Shown: positions 1 to 8,961, numbered from the stretch's first letter. The stretch is DNA of 64,000 nucleotides from Pelomonas nitida (GCF_043555975.1 NZ_JBIGIA010000002.1:397470-461469), one strand, 5' to 3'. Program-made: numbers and translations. Notes: generated from the sequence alone by a model not told the origin.

Positions 1-2493
1 TTCCCGGACACGCTGCTGCTGTACCGGATGGGGGACTTCTACGAAGTCTTCTTCGATGACGCGCGCAAGTGCCACGCACTGCTGGACATCACCATCACGA
101 CCCGCGGCCAGAGCGCCGGGCAGCCGGTGGTCATGGCCGGCGTGCCCGTGCATGCACTGGAGAGTTACCTCGCCAAGCTCATCAAGCTGGGCGAGGCGGT
201 GGCCATCGCCGAGCAGGTGGGCGAGGTCGGCGCGGGCAAGGGACCGGTGGAGCGCAAGGTGGTGCGCGTCGTCACGCCGGGCACCATCACCGACACCGAA
301 CTGCTGGCCGACAAGCAGGACGCCGTGCTGCTCAGCGTCAGCGGCCAGGGCCGCCGCCACGGGCTGGCCTGGCTGTCGTTGACGCAAGGCGAGATTGGCC
401 TGGCCGAATGCAGCGACACCGAGCTGCCGGCCTGGCTGGCACGGCTGATGCCCGCCGAAATCCTCGTGAACCGCGAGCAGCAGCCCGCCGGCGTCATGCG
501 CGCGCGCTTCCCGGTCACGAACCGGCCCAGCTGGCAGTTCGACGGCGCCCTGGGCCAGCGCAAGCTCTGCGAGCAGCTGGGCGTGGCCAACCTGCAGGGT
601 TTCAATGCCCACGAGCTGACGCTGGCCCACGCCGCCGGCAGTGCGCTGCTGGCGTTTGCCGAGCACACGCAGGGCCGGGCCCTCGCCCATGTGCGCAGCT
701 TGCGCGTGCAGCGTGCCAGCGACTTGCTGGACCTGCCGCCGGCCACGCAGCGCAATCTGGAACTCGTGCAGACGCTGCGCGGCGAATCCAGCCCCACCCT
801 CTTCTCGCTGCTGGACACCTGCAAGAGCGGCATGGGCAGCCGCATGCTGCGCCAGTGGCTGCTGCACCCCAAACGCGACCGCAGCGAGGCCATCGCGCGC
901 CACGACGCCATTGCGGCGCTGCAGGCCGCCGGCTTCGAGCCGCTGCGTGACGCGCTGAAGTCGGTCAGCGACGTGGAGCGCATCGCCGCGCGCATCGCGC
1001 TGCGCCAGGTGCGGCCGCGCGAGCTGACCGGCCTGCGGGCGACGCTGCAGGCCTTGCCGGCGCTGCGCGCCGCGACGCCGCCGGGCCTGCGCAGCGAGGC
1101 CATGACTCCGCCGGACGACATCCTGGATCTGCTGGAGCGCGCCATCGCCGCCGAGCCGGCGCTGCTGCCGCGCGACGGCGGCGTCATCGCCGATGGCTTC
1201 GATGCCGACCTGGATGAGCTGCGCGGCATCCAGCAGAACTGCGACGGCTTCCTGCTGGACCTGGAGACGCGCGAGCGTGCGCGCACGGGCATTGCCAACC
1301 TGCGCGTGCAGTTCAACCGCGTGCACGGCTTCTACATCGAGGTCACGCAAGGCCAGATCGACAAGGTGCCGATGGACTACCAGCGCCGCCAGACGCTGAA
1401 GAACGCCGAGCGCTACATCACGCCCGAGCTGAAGGCCTTCGAGGACAAGGCGCTGTCCGCCAACGAACGTGCGCTGACCCGGGAGAAGCTGCTGTACGAG
1501 CAGATCGTCGACGCGCTCATCAGCCGGCTGGAGCCGCTGACCGCGCTGGGCCGCACGCTGGCCGGGCTGGACGCACTGGCCGCATTGGCCGAGCGCGCCG
1601 CCACGCTGAACTGGTGCCGGCCGGAGTTCGTCCCGCAGCCCTGCCTGGACATCGAAGCCGGCAGGCACCCGGTCGTGCAGGCGCGTCTGGCGGAAACCGG
1701 CGGCGCGGAGTTCATGCCCAACGACTGCCGGCTGGATGCGCGCACCCGGCTGCTCGTCATCACCGGCCCCAACATGGGCGGCAAGAGCACCTTCATGCGC
1801 CAGGTTGCGCTGATCGCGCTGCTCGCTGCCATCGGCTCCTACGTGCCGGCCACCAGCTGCCGGCTGGGGCCCATGGACGCCATCCACACCCGCATCGGCG
1901 CGGCCGACGACCTCGCCAATGCGCAGTCCACCTTCATGCTGGAGATGACCGAGGGCGCGGCCATCCTGCACTCGGCCACCGACCAGTCGCTGGTGCTGAT
2001 GGACGAGATCGGCCGAGGCACATCGACCTTCGACGGCCTGGCGCTGGCCTCGGCCATCGCCACGCACCTGCATGACAAGACGCGCGCCTTCACGCTGTTC
2101 GCGACGCACTATTTCGAGCTGACCGAATTCCCCGCCAAGCACCCGCTGGCGCAGAACTGGCACGTCTCGGCCGTCGAGAGCGGCGAGGACATCGTGTTCC
2201 TGCACGAGCTGCAGGCGGGCCCCGCCAGCCGCAGCTACGGCGTGCAGGTCGCCAAGCTGGCCGGCATGCCCGCCAGCCTCGTGCGCCAGGCGCGGGCGAC
2301 GCTGGAAGCGCTGGAGGCACGCTCCAACGCCGAGGACGATCAGTTCGACCTCTTCGCCGCGCCCCCCGCGCCACCGCCATTGCCGGAACCCAGCGCGCTG
2401 GTGGCGGCGCTGGACGGCATCGACCCCGATGCGCTGTCGCCGCGCGAGGCGCTGGAAGCGCTCTACAAGCTCAAGAGGATCGCCAAGGCATGA
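1..2493 (+). CDS. mutS: DNA mismatch repair protein MutS (5' end cut by window)
   Basis: MutS binds mismatched or looped DNA and uses ATP to recruit MutL in methyl-independent or methyl-directed mismatch repair. The reading frame is open from base 1, so the first roughly 20 residues lie outside the window; the gene is not truncated by mutation. The mismatch-reading Phe-X-Glu is seen in GDFYEVF near base 28. The Walker A motif GPNMGGKST is encoded at 1765-1791, followed by the Walker B stretch LVLMDEIGRGTSTFDG and the FATHYFELTEFP histidine segment. The C-terminus keeps the DPDALSPREALEALYKLK tetramerisation patch. The 830 visible codons match the usual length of about 850-880. It is followed at once by a hydrolase gene on the same strand. 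Confidence 0.98.
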   Translation, partial: FPDTLLLYRMGDFYEVFFDDARKCHALLDITITTRGQSAGQPVVMAGVPVHALESYLAKLIKLGEAVAIAEQVGEVGAGKGPVERKVVRVVTPGTITDTELLADKQDAVLLSVSGQGRRHGLAWLSLTQGEIGLAECSDTELPAWLARLMPAEILVNREQQPAGVMRARFPVTNRPSWQFDGALGQRKLCEQLGVANLQGFNAHELTLAHAAGSALLAFAEHTQGRALAHVRSLRVQRASDLLDLPPATQRNLELVQTLRGESSPTLFSLLDTCKSGMGSRMLRQWLLHPKRDRSEAIARHDAIAALQAAGFEPLRDALKSVSDVERIAARIALRQVRPRELTGLRATLQALPALRAATPPGLRSEAMTPPDDILDLLERAIAAEPALLPRDGGVIADGFDADLDELRGIQQNCDGFLLDLETRERARTGIANLRVQFNRVHGFYIEVTQGQIDKVPMDYQRRQTLKNAERYITPELKAFEDKALSANERALTREKLLYEQIVDALISRLEPLTALGRTLAGLDALAALAERAATLNWCRPEFVPQPCLDIEAGRHPVVQARLAETGGAEFMPNDCRLDARTRLLVITGPNMGGKSTFMRQVALIALLAAIGSYVPATSCRLGPMDAIHTRIGAADDLANAQSTFMLEMTEGAAILHSATDQSLVLMDEIGRGTSTFDGLALASAIATHLHDKTRAFTLFATHYFELTEFPAKHPLAQNWHVSAVESGEDIVFLHELQAGPASRSYGVQVAKLAGMPASLVRQARATLEALEARSNAEDDQFDLFAAPPAPPPLPEPSALVAALDGIDPDALSPREALEALYKLKRIAKA

Positions 2494-2496
2494 GCG

Positions 2497-2561
2497 CTGC
2501 CCGGCCGCCCGAAGGCGCTCCGGTCCCCTCTGGCGGGAACGCGCAGCCCGAAGGGTGCCCG
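2497..2561. repeat. Degenerate GC-rich palindromic intergenic element
   Basis: Between the mutS stop and the likely hydrolase start sits a sequence built as GCCGCCCgAAGG...CCCCtcTGGcGGG. It resembles the clearer element at 5104-5140 when that one is read on the other strand. It can be read as codons upstream of the hydrolase, but those codons are Pro/Ala/Gly-rich and unlike an alpha/beta-hydrolase N-terminus. I treat it as a decayed copy of a short interspersed palindrome. The similarity was judged by eye. Confidence 0.45.
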
Positions 2562-3368
2562 GTGAACAAGACCCTCGTCTTCGCCCACGCCAACAGCTTC
2601 CCCGCCGGCTGCTACCGCGTGCTGTTCGAGCGCTGGCGCGCCGCGGGCTGGCGCGTGGAGGCGCTGGACCGTTTCGGCCACGACCCGCGCTTCCCGGTCA
2701 CGGCCGACTGGCGCCAACTGCGCAACCAATTGCTGCATTTCATCGAGCATGAGGTCAGGCCCGAGGCACCCGTCGCCCTCGTGGGCCATTCGCTCGGCGG
2801 CGTGTTGAGCCTGATGGCCGCCTGCCGCCGGCCGGACCTAGCTCGCGGCGTCGTCATGCTCGACTCACCCGTCATCGCCGGCGTCAAGGCCGCAGCGATC
2901 GCGGTGGCCAAGACGACCGGGTTGATGACCCGCTTTCCAGCCTCGCGCGTCGCGCGCGACCGCCGCCACCGCTGGCCCGACCGCGCGGCCGTCCACGCCC
3001 ACTTCGCCGCCAAGCCGCTGTTCGCGCGCTGGGATGCCCGCGTGCTGGCCGACTACGTGCAGGCCGGCTTCGAGCCCACGGAGGACGGCCAGACGCGGCT
3101 GCGCTTTCAGCGCGACGTGGAGTCGGCGATCTACCGCACGCTGCCGCATCACCTGCCGCGGCTGCTGCGCCTGCGGCCGCCGCAATGCCCGGTCGCCTTT
3201 GTAGGCGGCACGCAGTCCGTCGAGCTGCGCCAGGCCGGCGCGGCCGCCTCGATGAAGCTCGCCGGCGAGCGCTGGCGCTGGATGGAGGGCTCGCACCTCT
3301 ACCCCTTCGAGAAGCCCGACGAGACGGCCGACCTGGTGCTGGCACTGCTCGACGATCCGCTCCGCTGA
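2562..3368 (+). CDS. Alpha/beta-hydrolase family protein
   Basis: A 268-residue alpha/beta-hydrolase. The nucleophile elbow GHSLGG is clear, and candidate acid and base residues lie in VMLDSP and in GSHLYPFEKP near the C-terminus. The N-terminus TLVFAHANSFPAG carries the oxyanion-hole type HA(N/G) turn. I chose the GTG at 2562, preceded by GAAGGG. An in-frame ATG at 2490 overlaps the mutS stop, but would add 24 residues encoded by an intergenic palindrome. No signal peptide is visible, so it is probably cytoplasmic. Substrate is unknown; small-ester or lactone hydrolysis is a family-level guess only. It may be cotranscribed with mutS. Confidence 0.85.
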   Translation: MNKTLVFAHANSFPAGCYRVLFERWRAAGWRVEALDRFGHDPRFPVTADWRQLRNQLLHFIEHEVRPEAPVALVGHSLGGVLSLMAACRRPDLARGVVMLDSPVIAGVKAAAIAVAKTTGLMTRFPASRVARDRRHRWPDRAAVHAHFAAKPLFARWDARVLADYVQAGFEPTEDGQTRLRFQRDVESAIYRTLPHHLPRLLRLRPPQCPVAFVGGTQSVELRQAGAAASMKLAGERWRWMEGSHLYPFEKPDETADLVLALLDDPLR

Positions 3369-3414
3369 GGCCGGGCCCGGTGGGCGCCTCCCTTACAATC
3401 ATCATTTCCCACCA

Positions 3415-3437
3415 CAGCAGCCTGTTCTGGGCTGCTG
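3415..3437 (+). promoter_or_regulatory. Hairpin in the pyrG leader
   Basis: An 8-bp perfect inverted repeat (CAGCAGCC / GGCTGCTG, loop TGTTCTG) ends 6 bases before the pyrG ATG, where a Shine-Dalgarno sequence would be expected; no clear one is present. A -10-like TACAAT lies at about 3395-3400. The hairpin could tune translation or early transcription of pyrG, but this is inference. Confidence 0.35.
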
Positions 3438-3443
3438 CAAGAC

Positions 3444-5075
3444 ATGACCAAATACGTCTTCGTCACCGGCGGTGTGGTGTCCTCCTTGGGCAAGGGCATC
3501 GCGTCGGCCTCCCTGGCTGCCATCCTCGAATCGCGCGGCCTCAAAGTCACCCTCATCAAGCTGGACCCGTACATCAACGTCGACCCCGGCACGATGTCGC
3601 CGTTCCAGCATGGCGAAGTCTTCGTCACCGATGACGGCGCCGAGACCGACCTGGACCTGGGCCACTACGAGCGCTTCATCACGACGCGCATGAAGAAGGC
3701 CAACAACTTCACCACCGGCCAGATCTACAAGACGGTGCTGGAGAAGGAACGCCGCGGCGACTATCTCGGCAAGACGGTGCAGGTGATCCCGCACATCACC
3801 AACGAGATCCAGGAATACATCAAGCGCGGCGCCGAGGGCGTCGACGTGGCCATCGTCGAGATCGGCGGCACGGTGGGCGACATCGAGTCCCTGCCCTTCC
3901 TCGAAGCCGTGCGCCAGATGAGCCTGCGCGCCGGCCCGACGAACACGGCTTTCGTGCACCTGACCTACGTGCCCTGGATCGCCGCTGCCGGCGAACTCAA
4001 GACCAAGCCCACGCAGCACACGGTGCAGAAGCTGCGCGAGATCGGCATCCAGCCCGACGCGCTGCTGTGCCGCGCCGACCGCCGCATCCCCGACGACGAG
4101 CGCGAGAAGATCTCGCTGTTCACGAACGTGCCCGAGTACGGCGTGATCTCGATGTGGGACGTGAACACCATCTACAAGGTGCCACGCGTGCTGCACGAGC
4201 AGGGGCTGGACCAGCTCATCTGCACCAAGCTGCAGCTCAACACCAAGAGCACCGACCTCAAGCGCTGGGACATGCTCGTCCACGAGGTCGAGAACCCCAA
4301 GGAAGAAGTCACCATCGCCATGTGCGGCAAGTACACCGACCTGTCGGATTCGTACAAGTCGCTCAACGAGGCACTGCGCCACGCCGGCATCCACAACCAT
4401 GCCGGCGTCAAGATCGAGTACGTCGACTCCGAGACGCTGACGCCGGAGACGGTGGGCGAGCTCGGCAAGTTCGACGCCATCCTCGTGCCCGGCGGCTTCG
4501 GCAAACGGGGCGTGGAAGGCAAGATCCTGGCCGCGCAATACGCCCGCGAGCACAAGCTGCCCTACCTGGGCATCTGCCTGGGCATGCAGGTCGCCACCAT
4601 CGAGTACGCCCGCCACATGGCCGGCCTGGAAGGCGCGAACTCCACCGAGTTCGAGCCCGAGACGCCCCACCCCGTCATCGCGCTGATCGACGAGTGGCAG
4701 GACGCCGACGGCAGCATCCAGAAGCGCGACGCCAACTCCGACCTCGGCGGCACGATGCGCCTGGGCGCACAGAGCTCCGACGTCAAGCCCGGCACGCTGG
4801 CGCACGACATCTACGGCCCCATCGTCACCGAGCGCCACCGCCACCGCTACGAGGCCAACGAGCACTACCTCGACCGGCTGCAGAAGGCCGGCCTGGTCAT
4901 CTCCGCGATCACGCAGCGCGAGAAGCTGACCGAGATGGTCGAGCTGCCGCGTGAGGTGCACCCCTGGTTCGTCGGCGTGCAGTTCCACCCGGAATTCAAG
5001 TCCACTCCCTGGGGCGGCCACCCGCTGTTCGCGGCCTTCATCAAGGCTGCGCTGAACCACAAGCACGAGGCCTGA
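3444..5075 (+). CDS. pyrG: CTP synthase
   Basis: CTP synthase makes CTP from UTP, ATP and glutamine in the cytoplasm. At 543 residues it is the standard size. The N-terminal synthetase domain begins TKYVFVTGGVVSSLGKGI and keeps the UTP/ATP-binding segment KLDPYINVDPGTMSPFQHGE. The C-terminal class I glutamine amidotransferase has the nucleophile in GICLGMQ (near residue 380) and the His/Glu pair in QFHPEF. It is followed by kdsA on the same strand after an 81-bp gap holding a palindromic element. pyrG-kdsA-eno order is common in Burkholderiales. Confidence 0.99.
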   Translation: MTKYVFVTGGVVSSLGKGIASASLAAILESRGLKVTLIKLDPYINVDPGTMSPFQHGEVFVTDDGAETDLDLGHYERFITTRMKKANNFTTGQIYKTVLEKERRGDYLGKTVQVIPHITNEIQEYIKRGAEGVDVAIVEIGGTVGDIESLPFLEAVRQMSLRAGPTNTAFVHLTYVPWIAAAGELKTKPTQHTVQKLREIGIQPDALLCRADRRIPDDEREKISLFTNVPEYGVISMWDVNTIYKVPRVLHEQGLDQLICTKLQLNTKSTDLKRWDMLVHEVENPKEEVTIAMCGKYTDLSDSYKSLNEALRHAGIHNHAGVKIEYVDSETLTPETVGELGKFDAILVPGGFGKRGVEGKILAAQYAREHKLPYLGICLGMQVATIEYARHMAGLEGANSTEFEPETPHPVIALIDEWQDADGSIQKRDANSDLGGTMRLGAQSSDVKPGTLAHDIYGPIVTERHRHRYEANEHYLDRLQKAGLVISAITQREKLTEMVELPREVHPWFVGVQFHPEFKSTPWGGHPLFAAFIKAALNHKHEA

Positions 5076-5103
5076 AATGCCGGCCCCCACGCTCACTTCG
5101 TCC

Positions 5104-5140
5104 ACCACCCCCCAAGGGGGCGCCCGCTCCCTTGGGGCGG
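5104..5140. repeat. Short palindromic intergenic element (CCCCAAGGG / CCCTTGGGG)
   Basis: A 9-bp perfect inverted repeat at 5110-5118 and 5129-5137 with a 10-base GC loop fills the pyrG-kdsA gap. Elements with a CCCAAGGG core are familiar between genes in comamonad-type genomes, and a degenerate relative lies at 2497-2561. There is no U-tract, so it is not a classic terminator. It could stabilise mRNA ends or simply be a mobile palindrome. Confidence 0.6.
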
Positions 5141-5156
5141 CCCAGCGGGAGCTGAC

Positions 5157-6014
5157 ATGAAACTCTGCGGATTTGACGCCGGCCTCGACAAGCCCTTCTT
5201 CCTGATCGCCGGCACCTGCTCGATCGAGGGCCTGCAGATCACGCTGGATGTCGCCGGCCTGCTCAAAGAGACCTGCGACTCCCTCGGCATCCCGCTGATC
5301 TACAAGGGCTCGTTCGACAAGGCCAACCGCTCGTCGGGCACCAGCAAGCGCGGCGTCGGCATGGAAGCCGGCCTGAAGATCCTCGATGAAGTGCGCCGCC
5401 AGACCGGCCTGCCCATCCTGACCGACGTGCATGACGCGTCGCAGGTGGCCGAGGTCGCTGCCGTCGTCGACGTGCTGCAGACGCCGGCCTTCCTGTGCCG
5501 CCAGACCGACTTCATCCGCGCCGTGGCGCAGAGCGGCAAGCCCGTCAACATCAAGAAGGGCCAGTTCCTCGCACCGTGGGACATGAAGAACGTCATCGAC
5601 AAGGCCCGTGCCGCTGCGGCGGAAGTGGGCCTGAGCGAAGACCGCTTCCTGGCGTGCGAACGCGGCGTCAGCTTCGGCTACAACAACCTCGTCGCCGACA
5701 TGACCAGCCTGGCCGAGATGCGCAACTCGGGCGCACCGGTGGTGTTCGACGTGACGCACTCGGTGCAGAAGCCCGGTGGCCTGGGCGGCACCAGCGGCGG
5801 CGCGCGCGAGATGGTGCCCGTGCTGGCGCGTGCCGGCGTGGGCGTGGGCGTGGCGGGCCTCTTCATGGAGACCCACCCCAACCCGGCCGAGGCCTTCAGC
5901 GACGGCCCCAACGCGGTGCCGCTCAAGCACATGAAGACGCTGCTGACGCAGCTCGTCGCGCTGGACCGCGTCGTCAAGCAGCAGCCGCTGCTGGAAAACG
6001 ACTTCTCCTGCTGA
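5157..6014 (+). CDS. kdsA: 3-deoxy-8-phosphooctulonate synthase (KDO-8-P synthase)
   Basis: KdsA condenses arabinose-5-phosphate with phosphoenolpyruvate to KDO-8-phosphate, the precursor of the inner-core sugar of lipopolysaccharide. The 285-residue length is normal. Family hallmarks are FFLIAGTCSIEG near the start, YKGSFDKANRSS, the GMEAGLKIL helix, TDVHDASQ, the KKGQFLAPWDM loop and FDVTHSVQKPGG. It follows pyrG and precedes a DUF1330 relic, then the DUF2339/DUF3999 pair and eno. Confidence 0.98.
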   Translation: MKLCGFDAGLDKPFFLIAGTCSIEGLQITLDVAGLLKETCDSLGIPLIYKGSFDKANRSSGTSKRGVGMEAGLKILDEVRRQTGLPILTDVHDASQVAEVAAVVDVLQTPAFLCRQTDFIRAVAQSGKPVNIKKGQFLAPWDMKNVIDKARAAAAEVGLSEDRFLACERGVSFGYNNLVADMTSLAEMRNSGAPVVFDVTHSVQKPGGLGGTSGGAREMVPVLARAGVGVGVAGLFMETHPNPAEAFSDGPNAVPLKHMKTLLTQLVALDRVVKQQPLLENDFSC

Positions 6015-6040
6015 TCGCGCAGGGATCGCCACGCCCTGCC

Positions 6041-6133
6041 CCCGTGCGGCCCCTGCGCACGGGCACTCCGCCAGGGCTGCCGGTGGCCGTCTACAGTCAC
6101 CAAGCCGGCCCGCTGCTCCTTGAGCAGCCGGGC
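6041..6133. other. Two GC-rich hairpins downstream of kdsA
   Basis: The first hairpin pairs CCCGTGCG (6041-6048) with CGCACGGG (6056-6063). The second pairs GCTGCTC (6112-6118) with GAGCAGC (6122-6128) and extends by four more pairs past one bulged C. Neither has a T-run, so Rho-independent termination is uncertain. They could protect the kdsA mRNA end. Confidence 0.4.
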
Positions 6134-6167
6134 GCACGGCCAACGCCCCCACTGCTCTGAGGCTCAC

Positions 6168-6263
6168 ATGTCTGCTGCGTGCATCGTCGCCAACTTCAAG
6201 CTCACCGGCCAGGCCGGGCAAGAGGACGACCGGCGGCCGCTGATGCTGGTGGAAGGCGCCTGA
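6168..6263 (+). pseudogene. Internally deleted remnant of a DUF1330 gene
   Basis: A 31-codon frame reads MSAACIVANFKLTG, a short linker, then RRPLMLVEGA and a stop. The first part resembles the start of DUF1330 proteins (xxYVIANVxVTDP) and the last part resembles their end (LxLVEGV). The central roughly 60 residues that carry the ferredoxin-like fold are absent. DUF1330 genes are, from my knowledge of the group, often found between kdsA and eno in Burkholderiales, which supports the reading. It ends 4 bases before the DUF2339 start. The alternative is a chance small ORF or a leader peptide. Confidence 0.55.
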
Positions 6264-6267
6264 CCCG

Positions 6268-8961
6268 ATGGCACTCGTCGCATTGCTGCTGGGGCTGCTG
6301 CTGGGCGGCCTGATCACGGAAAGTTTCCCGGGCGCGCTGCTCGGCGCTCTGTGCGGATGGCTGGTCTGGCAGCAGTTGCAGCAAGGCCGGCGCATTGACA
6401 AGCTCGAGCAGCAGCTCGCCGCACGCCCGGCCATGCCCGTGCGGCCGACCGCCGAGCCTCGCCCATCCGTCGAGCCCGCTGAGATGCCGGCACCGGTGCC
6501 GATGTCGGCGCCCTTGCCCATACCCAGGCCCGAAGCGGCAGCCCGGCCGCCGGTCACCTTGCCGCCGGCAGCGGCCACGACGCCCGCCCCACCAACGCCC
6601 GCCGCAGCGCGCGCGCCCTCACCCCCGCGCCGGCCGCTGCCCATGCCGGCCTGGGCCCAGCGGCTCGCGGCGGCCAACACCATCGTCAAGGTGGGCCTGG
6701 CCATGTTGTTCCTGGGCCTGGTGTTCCTGGCACGCTTCGCAGCGGAGAACGTCACGGTGCCACTGGAGGTTCGCCTCGCCGGCATCGGCGCCACCGGCCT
6801 CGCGCTGCTGGCCATCGGCTGGCGGCTGCGATCGCGCTCGCGCGCCTACGGGCTGCTGATGCAGGGCGGCGGCGTCGCGGTGGTCTACCTGACGCTGTTC
6901 GCCGCAGCGAAGCTGGCCGGGCTGCAGCCGGTGGGCCTGGTGTTCGCGCTGATGCTGGCCGCCTCGCTGCTGGCCGCGTTGCTGGCGGTGCGCCAGGATG
7001 CGCAGGCGCTGGCCGTCGTCGGCACGCTGGGCGGGTACGCCACGCCATTGCTGCTGTCCAGCGGCGGCGGCGCCATCGCGACGCTGCTGGGCTACGACTT
7101 CGTGCTCGGCCTGGGCGTGGCGCTGGTGGCCTGGTTCAAGCACTGGCCGCGCCTGAACCTCATCGCCTTCGGCTTCACGTCGCTCATCGCCACGGCCTGG
7201 GGGCTGACCAGCTACACGGCCGCCGACTATCCCGTCGCCCAGGCCTTCCTCATCGCCTTCTGGCTGCTGTTCACGGCCGTGCTGCTGATGCCCGGCCGGC
7301 GCGCGCAGACGCCGGAACACTGGTTGCAGGCCTCGATGCTCTTTGGCGTGCCCGTGTTCGGCGCGGCGTTGCAGTACGCACTGCTCAAGCCCGATGCCAT
7401 GGCCATTGCGCTGGCGGCGCTGCTGGCTGGCAGCGCCTACATCGGGCTGGCTGCCTGGGCCCGCCAGCGCGCCGCGCATGCACTGGTGTTCGAGGCCTTC
7501 ATCGCGCTGGGCGCCGTGTTCGGCACGCTGGTCATTCCATTCGCCCTCAGTGCCGAGGCCACCGCGGGCGCCTGGGCGCTGGAGGGACTGGGCGCCCTCT
7601 GGCTCGGTTTGCGGCAGGGGCGGCTGCGCGTGCTTGCCAGCGGCCTGGCGCTGATGGCCCTGGGCGGCCTCACGCTCACGATGGCCATGGCGAACAAGGG
7701 GTTCGCAGGACCTGGGGCCGCGTCGCAACTGCTGAACGCCGTGCTGATCGCGGCAGCCGGGCTGGCCGGCGCACGGCTGCTCGGCCGCAACCTGGCCCGC
7801 GCCTGGCATGCCGGGCTGGCAGCGGCGCTGGTGGGCTGGGGCACGGCCTGGCTCGTCGCAGCGGCGGCCATCGTGCATGTGCAATGGGTACCGGCTGCGC
7901 AGGCCTGGGCGGCCAGCGTTGCGTGCGCTGCCGCCGTCAGCGCCGTGCTGCTGGGCTTGCAGGCGCGGTGGCGCTGGCCGGTCGTCGCCTGGCCCACGGC
8001 CTTGCTGCTGCCGGCCTGGACGCTGCTCGGCGTCGTGGGCACCGCGCTGCATGGCGCGCCGCTGCTGGCCGGCGGCTGGTGGGCGCTGCCGCTGGCCTGG
8101 CTTGCGCAGGCCTGCGTGCTTTCGCAGACGGCGCCGCACTGGCCCGCGCCCGTGCGGCAGGCCACGCACGCCGGCAGCCTGCTGGCGTTCGCCCTGCTGG
8201 GCGCCTTGCAGGCCCGCCATTGGACGGCCGACCTCGGCGACCCCGGCAGTGCCTGGGGTTGGCTGGGCTGGCTGGCGGTGCCGGCGCTGTTGCTCGCCGC
8301 CATCCTGCACCAGCAGCGCCGCGCGCCACCGCAACAGGTCTGGCCGCTGCGGCTGGCACCGGCGGCCTACGCGCAGGCCGGCGGCGCCGCCTTGAGCCTG
8401 GCGCTGGCGGCCTGGACCCTCATCGCCAACTGGGGCAGCGCAGGCGACGCCAGGCCGCTGCCCTATGTACCGGTGCTGAGTCCGCTGGACCTGGGCATCG
8501 CCGCCGCCTTGCTGGCCGTCGTGGCCTGGCTGCGCAGCCCGGCCGCCGCCGCGCTGCGCCTGCCGTCTCAGGCGCTGGCACTGCCCGCCGCGCTGGGCTT
8601 CCTGTGGCTCAACGGCATGCTGGTGCGTAGCTTCCACCACTGGGGCGGCGTGCCTTACCACGTCTCCGGCTGGCTGGCCTCGCGCGGCGTGCAGACGGGC
8701 CTGGCGCTGCTGTGGAGCGCGCTGGCGCTGGTGCTGATGCTGCTCGGCACGCGGCGCCAGCAGCGCGCGCCCTGGCTGACGGGCGCCGTGCTGCTGGGCG
8801 CCGTGGTGCTCAAGCTGATGCTGTTCGACCTTCAGGGCAGCGGCACGGTGCTGCGCATCGTGTCCTTCATCGGCGTGGGGGTGTTGATGCTGGTCATCGG
8901 CTATGTCGCCCCGCTGCCTGGAACGACTGGAAACGCACGTCATGGCCCATCGCCGCGCTGA
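6268..8961 (+). CDS. DUF2339 family polytopic membrane protein
   Basis: An 897-residue inner-membrane protein. Residues 1-30 form a first hydrophobic segment, followed by a helix with charged residues (RIDKLEQQL) and a Pro/Ala-rich linker to about residue 125. From ANTIVKVGLAMLFLGLVFLARFA onward there are some 20 or more hydrophobic segments, including LLMQGGGVAVVYLTLFA and VVGTLGGYATPLLLSSGGG, both typical of DUF2339. The family's function is unknown. It overlaps the start of a DUF3999 gene, its usual partner, and the pair sits inside the kdsA-eno interval. It probably acts in the envelope, but no substrate can be read from the sequence. Confidence 0.9.
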   Translation: MALVALLLGLLLGGLITESFPGALLGALCGWLVWQQLQQGRRIDKLEQQLAARPAMPVRPTAEPRPSVEPAEMPAPVPMSAPLPIPRPEAAARPPVTLPPAAATTPAPPTPAAARAPSPPRRPLPMPAWAQRLAAANTIVKVGLAMLFLGLVFLARFAAENVTVPLEVRLAGIGATGLALLAIGWRLRSRSRAYGLLMQGGGVAVVYLTLFAAAKLAGLQPVGLVFALMLAASLLAALLAVRQDAQALAVVGTLGGYATPLLLSSGGGAIATLLGYDFVLGLGVALVAWFKHWPRLNLIAFGFTSLIATAWGLTSYTAADYPVAQAFLIAFWLLFTAVLLMPGRRAQTPEHWLQASMLFGVPVFGAALQYALLKPDAMAIALAALLAGSAYIGLAAWARQRAAHALVFEAFIALGAVFGTLVIPFALSAEATAGAWALEGLGALWLGLRQGRLRVLASGLALMALGGLTLTMAMANKGFAGPGAASQLLNAVLIAAAGLAGARLLGRNLARAWHAGLAAALVGWGTAWLVAAAAIVHVQWVPAAQAWAASVACAAAVSAVLLGLQARWRWPVVAWPTALLLPAWTLLGVVGTALHGAPLLAGGWWALPLAWLAQACVLSQTAPHWPAPVRQATHAGSLLAFALLGALQARHWTADLGDPGSAWGWLGWLAVPALLLAAILHQQRRAPPQQVWPLRLAPAAYAQAGGAALSLALAAWTLIANWGSAGDARPLPYVPVLSPLDLGIAAALLAVVAWLRSPAAAALRLPSQALALPAALGFLWLNGMLVRSFHHWGGVPYHVSGWLASRGVQTGLALLWSALALVLMLLGTRRQQRAPWLTGAVLLGAVVLKLMLFDLQGSGTVLRIVSFIGVGVLMLVIGYVAPLPGTTGNARHGPSPR

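Noticed and set aside
1..27. mutS as a 5'-truncated pseudogene
   Set aside because: The frame is open to base 1 and all visible domains are intact; the missing start is due to the window edge.
3402..6815. A minus-strand open frame of about 1,137 codons opposite pyrG and kdsA
   Set aside because: Shadow of two conserved genes; no motif or ribosome-binding site of its own.
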